Positions 52,412 through 64,000 of a stretch of DNA of 64,000 bases are shown here, in pieces. The number at the start of each line of letters is the position of its first letter. Position 1 is the stretch's first letter. The notes beneath the pieces are model-generated. The model saw only the letters and a program-made list of their open reading frames with translations, made no database searches and was not told the DNA's origin. Position numbers and translations under genes: made by a program. Source of the DNA: Capillidium heterosporum (lineage: Eukaryota; Entomophthoromycota; Entomophthoromycetes; Entomophthorales; Capillidiaceae); the NCBI GenBank assembly GCA_016630905.1, contig WBMQ01000001.1, forward strand, positions 2,666,001 through 2,730,000, given 5' to 3'.

Positions 52412-53972
52412 CCTAAATGAAATTGTTTTTAGGTGGGAGACTCTACGTGTATTTATATCCAAGCTGATTGCTATTTGGACTATTTTCGATAAAATTACCT
52501 TTAGTTTATTCTCGATGGATTGGATTTGGATTCGAGCTATAATTGGCTTGAGCTAAACTAAACGAACTTAATTTCCCAAATCCAGCCTAACTGTTAGAAA
52601 TACTTTAAAAGGATAGCGACATTAAAATTACCTTTTTAGCAGCATTTAAAAACCAAGCCATCGTTCTAGTATCGTGTAAATTAGAGGATAAAAATGGCAC
52701 ATTACAACAACTCACAGCTTGGAGTTTTGATGTACGACTTACTAATATATCTTGCTTATAATTTATACAGCACCTTGAAATTTTTAGGTAATGTACAAAC
52801 GTCATTACAAGACTTATAAATAGTGCCCAATAAGAAATGGACTAAATACATATTTAGAAGATACAACTAGGCTAATTACGTATTTTAGATTGGATTCGTT
52901 CGTTGTCTAGGTATATCTTATACCTTTGACGAATGTACCTTTAAAGGGCAAGAGCTTTCATGGGTTTATAGTATGTATAAGGTAATTTTAAGAGCCAACT
53001 ATTTTCTTTTATTCACCCGTGAAGGTCATGGGTAGAACAGACATCAAAAGCAAAATAGTGAGAATAGGATAGCAAAAAGGGTGTATTCAATGAAAATAGC
53101 GTTACAATTTTACTATTAGGATAGCATCAGTATATACATAAGAATATAGCCCAGCTTATATTAAACCAAGTAAAAACCTACATCGTATTATAAATATATC
53201 GACCATTTTAGCATTTATTATTAAGTTAGAGGCTAAATAAGCCATTTGAATAGAGCTATATATTTAGCTTGGCCCAATAGATGATTAATCCTTAGATGTG
53301 ATAAGTATCAGAGTATCTATTACACCCATCAATGAATAATCAGTTTCAAATTACAAAACTTTAAATTTAAACTAAAATTTTAAAAACTACAGTATAAATC
53401 GGAAGTATACTTTTATCAATTCAATATCACTTTTGGTTCAAAATTTTATAAGAAAAGCTAATAAAATATACCACCACAAGTCCCTTCAGTATTCCAAAAC
53501 CAAGGGAATACTTCACTTACAATCTCTGTTTCGCGAATACAGTTCAATTTTTCTAAAATATAACACTAATGTTGGACAGTAGAAGGGAGATTGTAATAAA
53601 AATTAATTGTAGATCATGAATCCAGATATATGCTACACTGTTCATAGATCAAATACAAACTACCAAAGCTAGTGCTTGAAATTTAAATACAAATTAAACA
53701 CCTTAGTAATGAAAAGGCATATATACTTAAACCATGGCTATATAAAAATGTAAATTAATTCCATGGTTATTTGTATGTTATCGCCTTGGTTTTGCTATTT
53801 AAACCAAAGTGAAATACCACAACCATTCAATTTCATAGTATGTTGGAATAAAATTTGGCGAAAAGAATGAGCATGTTTTATCAATGAATACTATTAAAAA
53901 TGGTTTCTTAGATGAATCAGTAGTAAAGGTAAATTCGAGTATCAAAGGTTTACCACCAAAAAACAAAAAGCA
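52412..53972. other. AT-rich interval upstream of HSF copy 2
   Basis: Contains the promoter side of HSF copy 2 and little else; no exon, RNA gene or repeat recognised. A frame crossing the tRNA at 53799-54066 is an artefact. Confidence 0.4.
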
Positions 53973-54043
53973 TGCAATGTCGGGGAATCGAACCCCGGTC
54001 TGCCCCGTGGCAGGGGGCAATTATACCACTAAACCAACATTGC
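53973..54043 (-). tRNA. tRNA-Gly (GCC), copy 7
   Basis: Same 71-nt sequence, minus strand, isolated from the other six by about 14.5 kb. Its transcript runs into a strong T-run (ctttttgttttttgg in the transcript direction). Confidence 0.97.
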
Positions 54044-54429
54044 TCCAATACGATGTAATCATATGATTAAAGCCGTTTTCTGTGTACATATTTATATTTA
54101 GTATTATTACCGGCAAAATTTGGTGCTCCATCTTGCAAGCCGGAAGCAAACTTTCCATCAGCATTATAATGGACAGGCCAGAATATCATTGACCAAGTGG
54201 CTTGGTTATCTCTTTCTTCAATATATTACCTTTAACCATGACAAATGTTGATTTCCTTTCTAAAAAGGATCAGTCACTTCATCATCTTAGAAAGTGCTGA
54301 TAGTGTAGTTCAGCTACACACATATATTCTGACTTTATATATACATAACTTATATAAATAATCTTATAGGTATAGTATTCATCTAGATCGTCTTACCACC
54401 TAGGTGAACTTTAAAATGCTCAAGCTAAG

Positions 54430-54600
54430 CTAGACTGATGTTACTGGAATATCAATGTAAGGAAGTTTCTCCAGGAATGCTGGGCTAGGTTTAAAGTAAG
54501 CCAACGTAGTAGTGATCACACCAATAAAACTAAAGAAGCTTGACGCCATTGCTTTGACAGCTGATACTTTAGTTACAATCTGAACCCAAAGTCGGTTCAT
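54430..54600 (-). CDS. Small hydrophobic ORF of unknown status
   Basis: 56 codons from an ATG at 54600 (MNRLWVQIVTKVSAVKAMAS...) to a TAG at 54430, with one hydrophobic stretch (SFFSFIGVITTTLAYF) that could span a membrane and a polar end. Composition is more protein-like than random AT-rich frames nearby, but there is no family match and no clear neighbouring exon. It may be a small gene, a terminal exon or a relic. Confidence 0.3.
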   Translation of the reverse strand: MNRLWVQIVTKVSAVKAMASSFFSFIGVITTTLAYFKPSPAFLEKLPYIDIPVTSV

Positions 54601-54911
54601 GAAGACAAACGAGGCCAAGGAGGGCGGTAATATCCATTGGGTTCTAGTATTTAATCCTATCTAATTAGCTCTAATCCTAATTCTGAGCGATTCTACTCTA
54701 ATGCTATTATGTAAATCCTAAGTTATTCTTGATCCAACGCTAATCTGTATATCGACTTTAGGCTACTCTAAGTTGGCAATGTTCTGTTTCGACTTCTGAC
54801 TAATTCAACAGTTACAGGAAATCGATTCTAACAACATGCAGTAATTATAACACAAGGATAAATCGAAATATTTATTTATGTAATAATCACTTGTCGAAAA
54901 GTTACACAAGT

Positions 54912-55061
54912 CAGAGGAGTTTATATAGAGGCAGGAGACGAGGACGACGGGACGATGGAGATGCCGATGACCCGTACTTCATTAGGCAGATGATTTGTAT
55001 CCATCACGCTTTGAAGGTGGACCAGGAGAATCCATTCGTGACATGTCATGGCCTAATATGA
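54912..55061 (+). other. Isolated coding-like patch (possible exon relic)
   Basis: A 49-codon open stretch without its own ATG start, richer in G+C than its surroundings, reading an Arg/Asp-rich start then DADDPYFIRQMICIHHALKV and a TGA at 55059. The composition suggests former or current coding sequence, yet no flanking exons are recognisable. Confidence 0.3.
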
Positions 55062-55813
55062 TAATTGTTATTCAGTTCAAGCGGAGACTCTGCCCTTTTA
55101 TGATTAATTATTAAGTAGCTGAAACCTAATCTATTGCAAAGTTGAAAATGGTATTAAAACTAGATTTCACACAGCTAGAAGAGTTATCAAGCTGATTCTT
55201 TAGAGAAGCCGTCTGAAGTTTCATTACAATCAAGATAGGTTTAAAGGGATTGATCAAATATCACTATAATTTCTAAGATATAAGGTGTAAAAATAATTAT
55301 GAAAGGTGGGATTATATTGCTTTTACATATGATGTAAAAGAGATTGATATTCATTTTAAAAATCAGGCTCAATCCATCAACAGAATATCGCTATTATGAA
55401 TGGATCATAAGTGGGCTTTCAATCGTAGGTTGATGATATAGGAGATAGAGTAAACAATAGAAATAGTATCGGGGTATGTGTTTTAGGATTTTAAAGTGAT
55501 TGAATCCATATTTGCGAGTACAAGTAATGCTGTTATAGATGCCATATATTTGAGGAACAGGTAGATGAGCCTTTTATAAGATATTCAATACTCAAATTCA
55601 AGTTGGTTTAAAGGGAATATAAACATTTTCTCTTTTTACTGATACTTCAAACTGACCAAATATATCTGATACTAACAAATTTTAGCTATTGAGTCTATTT
55701 CATATGAAAGCTTAGCATCCTTGATAGTTAAATGACTGCTTTTAATAACTTTAATCAACGCAATAAATAAAGTTATAGCAGAGTTAGTTTCCATTTACAA
55801 AATATTTAATATA

Positions 55814-57488
55814 TTAAACTGGCGAAAGGGTTTGTTGTACAAGTTCAGGGTTAATAAGTTGATGGCATTGCTCAATCAGTTGGTTCCAGTCGGTATACAA
55901 AATAACGAAAGCTTCGCCAACTAAACTGTAGGCCCAAGAAATGACGATGGAGATCCAAATAGGCCTGAGGCCAGAAGAGATGTCCAATACAACGGTTAAT
56001 AGGAAACAGATAGGTAGAGCCACCAAATATCCGGCTGTACACTTGAAGAAGGCTCCGATGTTTTGCCGACCTTGACCGCGTAGAATAGCACCATTCACTG
56101 TAGTAACAGAATATATGAGCTATGTAAGTTAGTGCTTTGCTTCAAAATTAACAAATATTTACCTGACCAAAGGCAACTATATTTAGCGCATCCTTAACTA
56201 TGCGATTCACTACTGGGTCTTTGGTAAAAATTCCTATTACCTCCTCATCATACAAAGTTATAAAAAGGCATATAGCAACACTAGCTACGAATGCTATCAA
56301 TATCCCTAAGAAAGCAGCAATTTTGGCTTTGTTTGGAAACTTGGAGCCGATGTGGTTACCAATCTTAACCGATGTTCCAAGTGAGATCGAGCTAACAATT
56401 ATATTGGATACATCACCAATTGTACTTAAAACTGCTTGTGCAGACAATGCCTCCTTTCCAAAGTAACTCACAATCAAAGATATGAACTGGTTGGGCCAAG
56501 AAGAACCGGCGGTCATTAGGGACCCGTAAATCCCTAAAAAAATCAGTATTGCAACAGTTACAATTATTTACCAATCTTCAAAAAAACTTTCCAGTTCTCG
56601 ATAGCTTTGTAGGAAAAGCCTCCCCAGCATGACATCCCATAAGCTCTAATAGCCACAAAATGTAGAGTTATACTCAGCATGTAAAACAGGGTCATGGCGT
56701 ATGGAATCCCATTAAGCCCCAAGTTGAAGTAATCTGGAGAGACGAATATGTTGACAACTGAAACATACATAACTACAGATATAGCCGAAATAAAAAACGA
56801 TGGCCTTGAGATTCCTAGGTACAGGTTAGTCTACTATATATATGGAATGTTACCTTGCACTAGTAAAAACTTCTTTATAACTTCGCTAAAGATCAAAAGC
56901 GGGATTGCAAATATGTGAGCGTGGATATACGAGGCCGCCATTTCAATAAGCTCAGGATCGGCCCTTATCCAAACTAATATATCCGAAAAGTAGATCATGA
57001 ATAGGATGATCGGTACCATAAATATGGAAAGGATAAGCGTGGTTGTTTGAGCAAAGATGCCAACCTTCACCTTATCTCCACTAGTAAAAGACTGACTTGC
57101 CAAAGTATCGAAGGCTGTCAGTATACCGGTTGCTGGTGAAATGATTACTATTGAAAGGAGTAATAGGGTCAGTGAGGCAGAAGCCATCTCTATAGTAGGA
57201 TAAGCGTTAGTTGAAGCCATCAATCACCTCATTTACCTTTCGTTCCCTATATAAATATTAAGTTAATGTTTTGTAGAAAGCGATATAACTTACGATGTTT
57301 CCAATGATGGTGAGATTGTAAAATATTGGGCCGGTATGTAAAATCTCGGTAAAGAGGATGGGCCAGGTGAAGTTCAGTAGGTCTAAAGCTTCCTTCTTGA
57401 TCGTTATGGAATCAAAACCGTTGACTACGTCCCTATCTGGTTTCGAAATAAGTTGAGTGTGTTCTTCATTTTCGTTATCTGTAAACAT
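55814..57488 (-). CDS. MATE-family efflux transporter
   Basis: Proton- or sodium-coupled multidrug/organic cation exporter with about 12 helices. Six exons (57294-57488, 57237-57246, 56854-57189, 56572-56814, 56163-56533, 55814-56119) join to 486 aa. Typical motifs: WPILFTEIL in helix 1, the GTKEMASASL segment (family HLGTKELAAASL), TAFDTLASQSF (family ALDTLCSQA), LVQGISRP, AYGMSCWGG, and EALSAQAVLSTIGDVSNIIVSSISLGTSVKIGNHIG for the second bundle. Exon 2 is a 10-nt microexon (57237-57246) that encodes the GTK of GTKE and is needed to keep the frame. The ATG at 57488 (MFTDNENEEHTQ) is the first in frame. The substrate cannot be told. A decayed duplicate lies upstream at 58602-58865. Confidence 0.92.
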
Positions 57489-58601
57489 TGCAAAATTCAA
57501 AGTTAGCTCACTTGAAATGTGGTGACCTCGTATTTATAGAGATTCTAAACCTGATAAAATTTTGGTTATAATTTATCCATGGTGGACCATTCTTAAAATG
57601 GCAAGTTTTGTAGAACTAATAATGTGATCGCTTTATATGGTAATGAGCTCTCACTTTTAGGGTTTGGATCTTTGGAAAAGTTCAGCTGAACTGGGTATTT
57701 TGAATCGATCCGTCCGATATAAAGTCTATGGATTACATAGAATAGTATCGATATGAAAGCAGATGTATAGTCTAAAGGATACTGTTCATCAAGGACTTTA
57801 TGAGGTTATTGTGCTTTCTGTTATAAAATTAATACTCCTTCAGCTATATATCGTTTTCTATATCAGAATTCCAATAAATTAGTTCTGGACTAATTAGATA
57901 ATAGAGTAAGATGCATTGAATGTCTTGTAGGTATTCCATATTTTTCAATTTCGAATTATTGAACTCTAATGCAATGCTTTTTATAGATAGATCATTACTT
58001 TTTTCATGAACGATTTAGTTAGTAATGAACAAAGTATAGGTCGGTACCACCTATAAAAGCAACCTAGAAAAACAGAGCCAATAGACGATACGATAAAAAG
58101 TATGCTGCATCAACTATTGGTTTGGCGCTCTATTATAATGCTTTCACAAGTGGTACCGATTTACAATAGCTTTATCCATTTCATATTAGTTGAGTCATAA
58201 TAAAACTATAATATAAAGCTAAAAGGCAGCTAGTTTGGAACTTTTTAGCTAAAGGTAAACCAGAAATTTAAGTCCGATTCAAATAAATTCGGAACTTCAA
58301 AAATTGACTTTGAAGGAAATTTTGCACTTCCGGTTCTTATTAACAATTAAATTTGGCATTAGTAATCCTTCAAAGCTCAATTCTTTACTTTCACCAAACA
58401 TTTTAACAAAGTGAAGGTGACGTAATCTAAAACAGCAGTAGAAATAGTTCAAGAGATGGGTTCTTACATCCAAGATTAACTGCACAATAATATAGGTTTT
58501 TAGCTTTATTAATAACGCATTTAAACTAGAACTTAAAAATCAATGCTTTCTGGACAACCTGTAGTAAATTTTTAGTAATGTTGGGACACGTTTACAAAGC
58601 A

Positions 58602-58865
58602 TGTGAAAGGGTTTGTTGTACAAGTTCAGAGCTGATAGTCTTGTGACATTTCTTGATTAGTTGATTCCAATAAATAAATAAGCTTTTTGCTAGTTGTATT
58701 GTAGATTCAAGAGACAACAACGGTACAAATTAAGCAGGGTCCAAAGGAGAGATCCAATATGATTGGTGTCAAAATACAGCTACTTTTATTATATCTATTT
58801 ATTTTAAAGATAGTCGATCATTAGCCGGCTATAAAATTGCTGGTACTTGGCTTTGATGTGGTATA
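58602..58865 (-). pseudogene. Degenerate fragment of a second MATE gene (3' end)
   Basis: The stretch 58606-58629 matches the last coding bases of the MATE gene (55825 onward) almost perfectly. Farther on, alignable blocks recur in the same order (tgattccaa for tggttccag; tgtagattcaagaga for tgtaggcccaagaaa; gagatccaatatgattgg for gatgtccaatacaacgg; ccggctataa for ccggctgtac), separated by indels and stops in all frames. It lies in the same orientation about 1.1 kb upstream of the MATE start, so it is the remains of a tandem duplicate that lost its function; nothing of the N-terminal half was recognised. Confidence 0.75.
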
Positions 58866-59763
58866 CAACTTAGCGTATACGAATTTTTTCATCAGCTATG
58901 GTAGATTTCTAAAGAATCTATTATTCATGCCAATAAGTACAAACTATTTGATCTACTTTGATCAATAGAAATAGAAGTATGCTTTTAAATTGGCAAAGAA
59001 AATTTATAAAATTCAAAGCATTTTGAATTTATCAAATTACAGCATATGAGCTTAAAACTTAGTTTATTAATACTTCAATTAAACAGATTTAATAAATCAG
59101 TAAGTATACTTTAAAAGATTAATATGATAAGCTGTGTATATCTCTTAAGTTTAGTATGTATTTTCAAAGAACGACAGCTAAAATAGTAAACATAAGTTGA
59201 GATAAAGTGTCCAAGAGTTCATCATAAAAGATACTTTCAAAACTACAAATTAATTGTACAATGTAATAGTAAAGATAATTAAATAGGCTGTATATTATTC
59301 AGAACTTTATTATATTGTTTTTAGGATGAGATAAATTTGGAATGAATGATATAGCTACTTGTCAAACTCTTGCTTTGTTGGATTTTCGTATTTTAGAAAG
59401 AATACTACCTATCTGTAGAGTCTACAGATCACAAAATTTCAACTATGTAAGAGCTATTTACTTTATAGATGCGAATTTTAGTCATTTAGTAAATGTAGTT
59501 AGAAATTAATAGTTTATAGTTTCTCAAAATCTGATATATCCGATATAGTCACTTTATAATTACGGCCTATAAAAATAGTTTTAATCATAATATATATATA
59601 ATAAACAGTATATTTATTTCATAATATAGAACATGCAGCTTGAAATTAAGGATTTAAAGGATATGTTTTACAGGTACTGTCTTTCAAATAAATAAGAGGA
59701 TTAGGAACGGTAAGGCACTAACATTCATATGCATATGTATAGATGAAACTAACGTAAAATAAA
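58866..59763. other. AT-rich interval between MATE relic and RasGEF
   Basis: No coding signal. Possibly the eroded remainder of the duplicated MATE gene, but I could not align it. Confidence 0.4.
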
Positions 59764-62099
59764 TTAAAAGTAAGCCAACTGGTTGAGGCTCACTCCAGTT
59801 AAAAAGGGTACATCCTCGGCATATTCATCCTTCTTAGGTTCCAGGAATTTGGACCTAAGGTAGGACAGCTCCTCCGAATAGTTGGAGACTCCAGCTTTGA
59901 GCCACACTTTCAACTTAAAGACCAACTCATTGATCTCGATAAGGTAATAGGGAGTCTGAAATTTGATAATGTTGCGTAGAACGTTGGCAGTCCTAGTACA
60001 TTTAGAGAAGTTGATCATGGAGTTGTCGGAATTGGAATAGGTGGGGTTTCCAACGCTGATAAAAGTGAGGTCGGTAAGGAATATACCTAGGAAAGGAACA
60101 CATGGTGGTAACGTGTTCTTGAGTAAGGTACGGTAAGTGGTGTAGTTCTTGTGGTGGCTAACTACGTTGCACAAATTCTTGAACAAATTCATAGTTTTGA
60201 TCGACAGGTTTTCCCAGCTGAGCTTGAGCCGGGTAATTGAGGCCGAACTCAGTGCCCCAACTACCGGGACTAGAGCGTTGAAGTTTTTGAGGCTGAGAAG
60301 CTCGTTACCGAGCAGGATGAAATACTTGATGATGCTAGCCCGCTTTTGTGCCGATCGCTCAATCAGGATAGAGTTCACTATAGTCCCTACCAAGCAATTT
60401 GTGTTCTTGGACATGACTTGAACAGCGTTCGCTATATTCGATTTGGATTTGTTACTGTCGTCAGTCAAGGATGGGCTCTTTTCTTTGTCGTACGTGATGA
60501 ACGAGATAAGCTCGTGGACCCTGATTTTACTGAACAGCTTGTAGTCAATTATACTTATCTGGCCAGCAATGATTTTGGGATCGATCTCGGTTATACGGAA
60601 GGGAAGGTTGGTTACCAGGGATTTGACTATACCTTTTGGTAGCACTGGTATTGGCGGAAGTACTTCGGGAAAATTTGCCAAGCTCGATGCCGTATTCATC
60701 TCGGACGTCTTGGACTTCAAAAAGTAAGTGTGGTCCTTCTGGACTGAGAAGGAATCGAATATCAGCTTAATGATGGAATTCCCGGTCACCGGCATCAGCT
60801 TGATAACTTGTGTATTTATAAAGTTCTTGATCTTGTCCAGGAGGTAGAGGTCTTCTTCATGGAAGTAGGATTCGATCCAGATCTTCAGTATATTGCATAC
60901 CCTTATCTGAACTGGCTTGAGCTTTTGGTCCCTCCATATGATATATTCGTCCAATGGTAGATCGGACGTCAAGTTGAAGCGTTCGATCAAGATGCTGAGT
61001 AGTTCGGGGCTGGTGATAAAGGTCTTGAAGGTAAGCATAAAAGTCTCGAGGAACAATGGGTCAGCGATGGAGTCATGAAGGGTAAGCCTTTCTACCAACG
61101 CCCTCAAAGTCCCGGATACAATTAAATTATCTTTAAACATTATCTCATCAGATGGACAGTCGAATCCAAAAGTCGACTCTAACGTTTCGTTTGTTAATGG
61201 GCTTGGACTCGGGGAAGTTTGACTTGATGTGAACTCGTTTGTGGAAATCATATTTGATGGTAGGAGGGAGTACGAATTCCTTCTCAAGTTGAGCATCTTG
61301 GTGATGCTTTCAACTGAAGACTTTCTCTTCTTTAGATTGGATGGTATCGGCTCGTTGGATAGGAATTTGACGCCGTGAGGTGTGATGTAGGTCAAGGATG
61401 GATTCTTATTCGTCTTAAATAGAGGCATATCTAAATTGGATAGCTGTCCTTTAATGAAAGGTGTGCCAGTTAAAGAGGGTCTTCGTTCATAGTATTTGTA
61501 GTTCTCTGGAGTACTATCCAATGTTAAGCTCTTATGTGGGTTGTAGTCGTGGAAGCTAATCTGGTCACTATTGGGGGTAAAAGGTGGAGTAAATATGGTG
61601 TCAAAGTCCCTGTCATCCGAATTGATGGAACAAACCATACGGGTGCTACTTGAATCGCTACGTGGTGTTGAAAAGTTATAGAATATTTCACCGCTGTTGC
61701 GATCGCAGTTTAGTTGAATCGGATTGTCTTCTGTTGACAGTGAGCGAATATGTTGAGGTTTAGTTAAACTATCCATACTGTTGAAGCTGGCAATTATATT
61801 TTTATTCCTTGGGCCTGATTTCGGAAAGCTTTGACTTTTTACGAGCTTGATAGGTTGGATTTCACTGATATCCTGCTCCATACTACTACCAACCTCCTGC
61901 TTATTGTTTAGAGCCATCGACTTGAACTTCTCGGACAACTCCCAGTACAAACTCTGTCGGACCCGGTCCTTGTATTGTAACGTCTGTTCAAACGTCGTTA
62001 TATTATCTAAAGGTGAGTTCAGTAAGTATCGATAGCTTGATATATAGAATTGTCGTAAGATATTTGAGTTGATTACCTACCATTAAGCTGCTCTTCCAT
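59764..62099 (-). CDS. Ras-family guanine nucleotide exchange factor (CDC25/RasGEF)
   Basis: Activates a Ras/Rap-type GTPase by GDP release. Two exons (62081-62099 and 59764-62006) join to 753 aa. Residues about 1-270 are Ser/Thr/Pro-rich and unstructured. RasGEF_N (REM) spans about 290-400, beginning VSGTLRALVERLTLHDSIADPLFLETFMLTFKTF. The catalytic CDC25 domain runs about 480-735: IDPKIIAGQISIIDYKLFSKIRVHEL, NTNCLVGTIVNSI, ILLGNELLSLKNFNALVPVVGALSSASITRLKLSW, PPCVPFLGIFLTDLTFISVGNPT, near the end PYYLIEINELVFKLKVWL. There is no SH3, as found in yeast Cdc25, and no other domain, so it is not an obvious Cdc25 orthologue; a BUD5- or LTE1-type or general RasGEF is possible. The first exon is 19 nt (MEEQLN). 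Confidence 0.92.
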
Positions 62100-64000
62100 A
62101 AATGAAATTAAAAGTAATGGCCATTTGAAGCCTCCCTTATGTATTTATAGTAATATGGATTCTGATTTTGTATTTATGTCTACTTTCTGAGACTCAGTTT
62201 TAGAACAAAAGGAGTTTAATAACCTAGACTAATTGTAACCCTATCAAAATTTGAAGAATAGGTTATTCCGTTGCATATGCACAGAAGTAGGTCTGATGCA
62301 AATTTACAATTATACTTTGATCAAAGGCCTGCTGTTCGTACAATTACCTACATCTGGTTACCACAAGCCTACTGTTTAGTAGATTGAAACATGCGGTAGA
62401 CCGTATACTATCATGTTCAAAATTAATAGAAACATTTCTGCAATTTACTCAATAAAGTTTGTAGAATTATGCTCGTTAGGCCTTATTGAGCTTAAACAGT
62501 TTTATATCCTGGTTTCTATCGAATACATATTTTATAAGTATTTGGCCTTTCCAATGGTATTTCTCAGCTTCCCTAAAAAGTATTTCAAGATTTTCAATAT
62601 GTACAAATTAGGTATTTTTATTGAGTTGTACCTTCCAAATCTCAAAACATAAGGCTATTGTGGGTTAAGATGCCAGGATGGAGGATAACCGACGTTTACG
62701 ATCTCAGGATCCAGGTTGATGTGTCTAATATAAAAGTAATTTAACTATGTAAACCATTGGCTGTCTACCACTAATGTCAAATGGTAGTTCAGTTGTCAGT
62801 TTCAACAGCTATATCGAATATGGACTAATTAAGAAGTTATTAAATTTGATTAGCTACATCACATATCTGCACTTTGGAAACGATTCTAGTGAGGCTCTGG
62901 ATTCCCAAAACGATAAAACACAGATCTACCCATACCTTTCAATCAGCTGGAACGAAGTTTTTGGATAAACAAAGATGTATACCTTTCTAGCTTCTAATAT
63001 CTCAAGTTTCAATTTATATCCCGTAGTACTAAAACTCCTTAATGCCAAATATCTTTGTAATAGTAGAAGTGTAGTAGTGTTGAGAAAGTTGATTTACAAA
63101 CATGTATTTTGGATCAAACGTATGTTTTGATAATAGCCTTTTATAACTTAATATATTGGATGCCATATCATACCTATAATTAATATTAGAAAGTACTTAG
63201 AATCATTAGATATTGACAAATATGTTCTATCAGAGATACTAATAATATAGGCTAGATATTTAAGTGATATATACAGTTTATACATTCATTAATTAAGGAT
63301 CTACTGATAAATGCACCCATCCTTCATCCTAATGCTAAGCAAGAAGGCGTATGCTATACTAACAATTAGCTTACTTCTATGTTATTACAAAAAACAAAAT
63401 GTGTGTAACTATGGTTGCTTTTGTATAGCTACACAGCTATACAAAAGGTATAAGTTTTAATAGTGGGTGTTCAAATAAGATGGGTATTTTGTAGTATTGA
63501 GTGCCAATCAAATACTGGAGTGGCAATTCTCGGCCAAATTTGGCTGAATCAGATTAATCTAGAACCTTCATGCTCACGCTATATTGAAAGTTTTAATATA
63601 AGAACGAGGAACAAATTTATAAATAAGTTTAGTAGGTGTTAAGGATACACAAAGCGCATTTCCACTTTGTTCACCATACGGATTCATGGGTTAGCATACA
63701 TCTACCACCATCGCTTTTATCCTAAATTGAAGATTCTAAAAATCTCGAATTCATACAGTAAAATCTGTGTAAGGTTCCTATTAAGTGTTCCTATAAACGA
63801 GTATATGATATAACCGTACGCATTTCAACATTAGTACATATTGTGGCTACTATATAGGCATACGTCAGCAAGAAAAACATAGTTTATGAAATTTAATTCA
63901 ACCCTAAGTTTCAGGAATGTCGGCATTTACTAAAACTATATATTGCGGATAATATAGCATATACCAGCTCCTACATATGTAGACTAAGGATGTTGATTAA
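62100..64000. other. AT-rich end region
   Basis: Upstream side of RasGEF and beyond. Small ATG frames at 62413-62652 and 62774-62968 have no recognisable character and are probably chance. No RNA gene or repeat seen. Confidence 0.4.

Noticed and set aside
53799-54066. Frames on both strands around the seventh tRNA
   Set aside because: They are readings through the tRNA gene; similar artefacts occur at 35760-36032.

Overview
The window is nuclear DNA of a fungus. It is AT-rich and has many short spliceosomal introns (mostly 35-80 nt, donors gta-, several with a tactaa/ctaac branch-point-like motif near the acceptor). It carries a fungal Zn(II)2Cys6 transcription factor and uses the standard code. 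Several proteins have features more usual in early-diverging fungi than in yeasts: NPL4 keeps a C-terminal NZF zinc finger, and there are NUDCD1-, ABHD13- and GOLGA7-type genes and a large ASH/MSP-repeat protein. I infer a zygomycete- or chytrid-grade fungus and cannot place it further from sequence alone.

Layout. 0-12.5 kb is gene-dense: NPL4 (+), NUDCD1-like (+), an ASH-repeat protein (-) whose reading frame is repeatedly broken, and splicing factor PRP6 (-). 12.5-21.7 kb holds an HSF-type regulator (+), a kinesin-4 motor (+) and a GOLGA7/ERF4-family protein (+) separated by long AT-rich spacers. 22-31 kb holds three tRNA-Gly(GCC) genes, an ABHD13/BEM46-type hydrolase (-), and a head-to-head pair of type II phosphatidylinositol 4-kinases. 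32-41 kb holds the Zn2Cys6 regulator, three more tRNA-Gly copies, the ER glucosyltransferase ALG6 and SEC61-beta. 41-49 kb holds ARP8 (-), ESF1 (+) and an unrecognised gene (-). 51-64 kb holds a second HSF-type regulator (-), a seventh tRNA-Gly, a MATE transporter (-) with a decayed duplicate beside it, and a Ras GEF (-).

The genes are ordinary eukaryotic housekeeping and signalling genes, each its own transcription unit; I see no operon-like or biosynthetic cluster. Shared themes are protein quality control and ER function (NPL4, ALG6, SEC61B), RNA processing (PRP6, ESF1) and membrane signalling (two PI4K2, RasGEF, GOLGA7).

The most unusual observations are: (1) the ASH-repeat gene needs about five frame changes, all in the same +1 sense, and ESF1 needs one more of the same sense; (2) seven identical tRNA-Gly(GCC) genes lie within 32 kb, two of them as an inverted repeat; (3) the PI4K2 pair shares a patch, intron included, that is far more alike than the rest, which looks like gene conversion; (4) there are microexons of 4 and 10 nt, and start codons carried alone on a coding exon. 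All coordinates of spliced genes come from reading splice sites by eye and checking that the joined exons keep frame.
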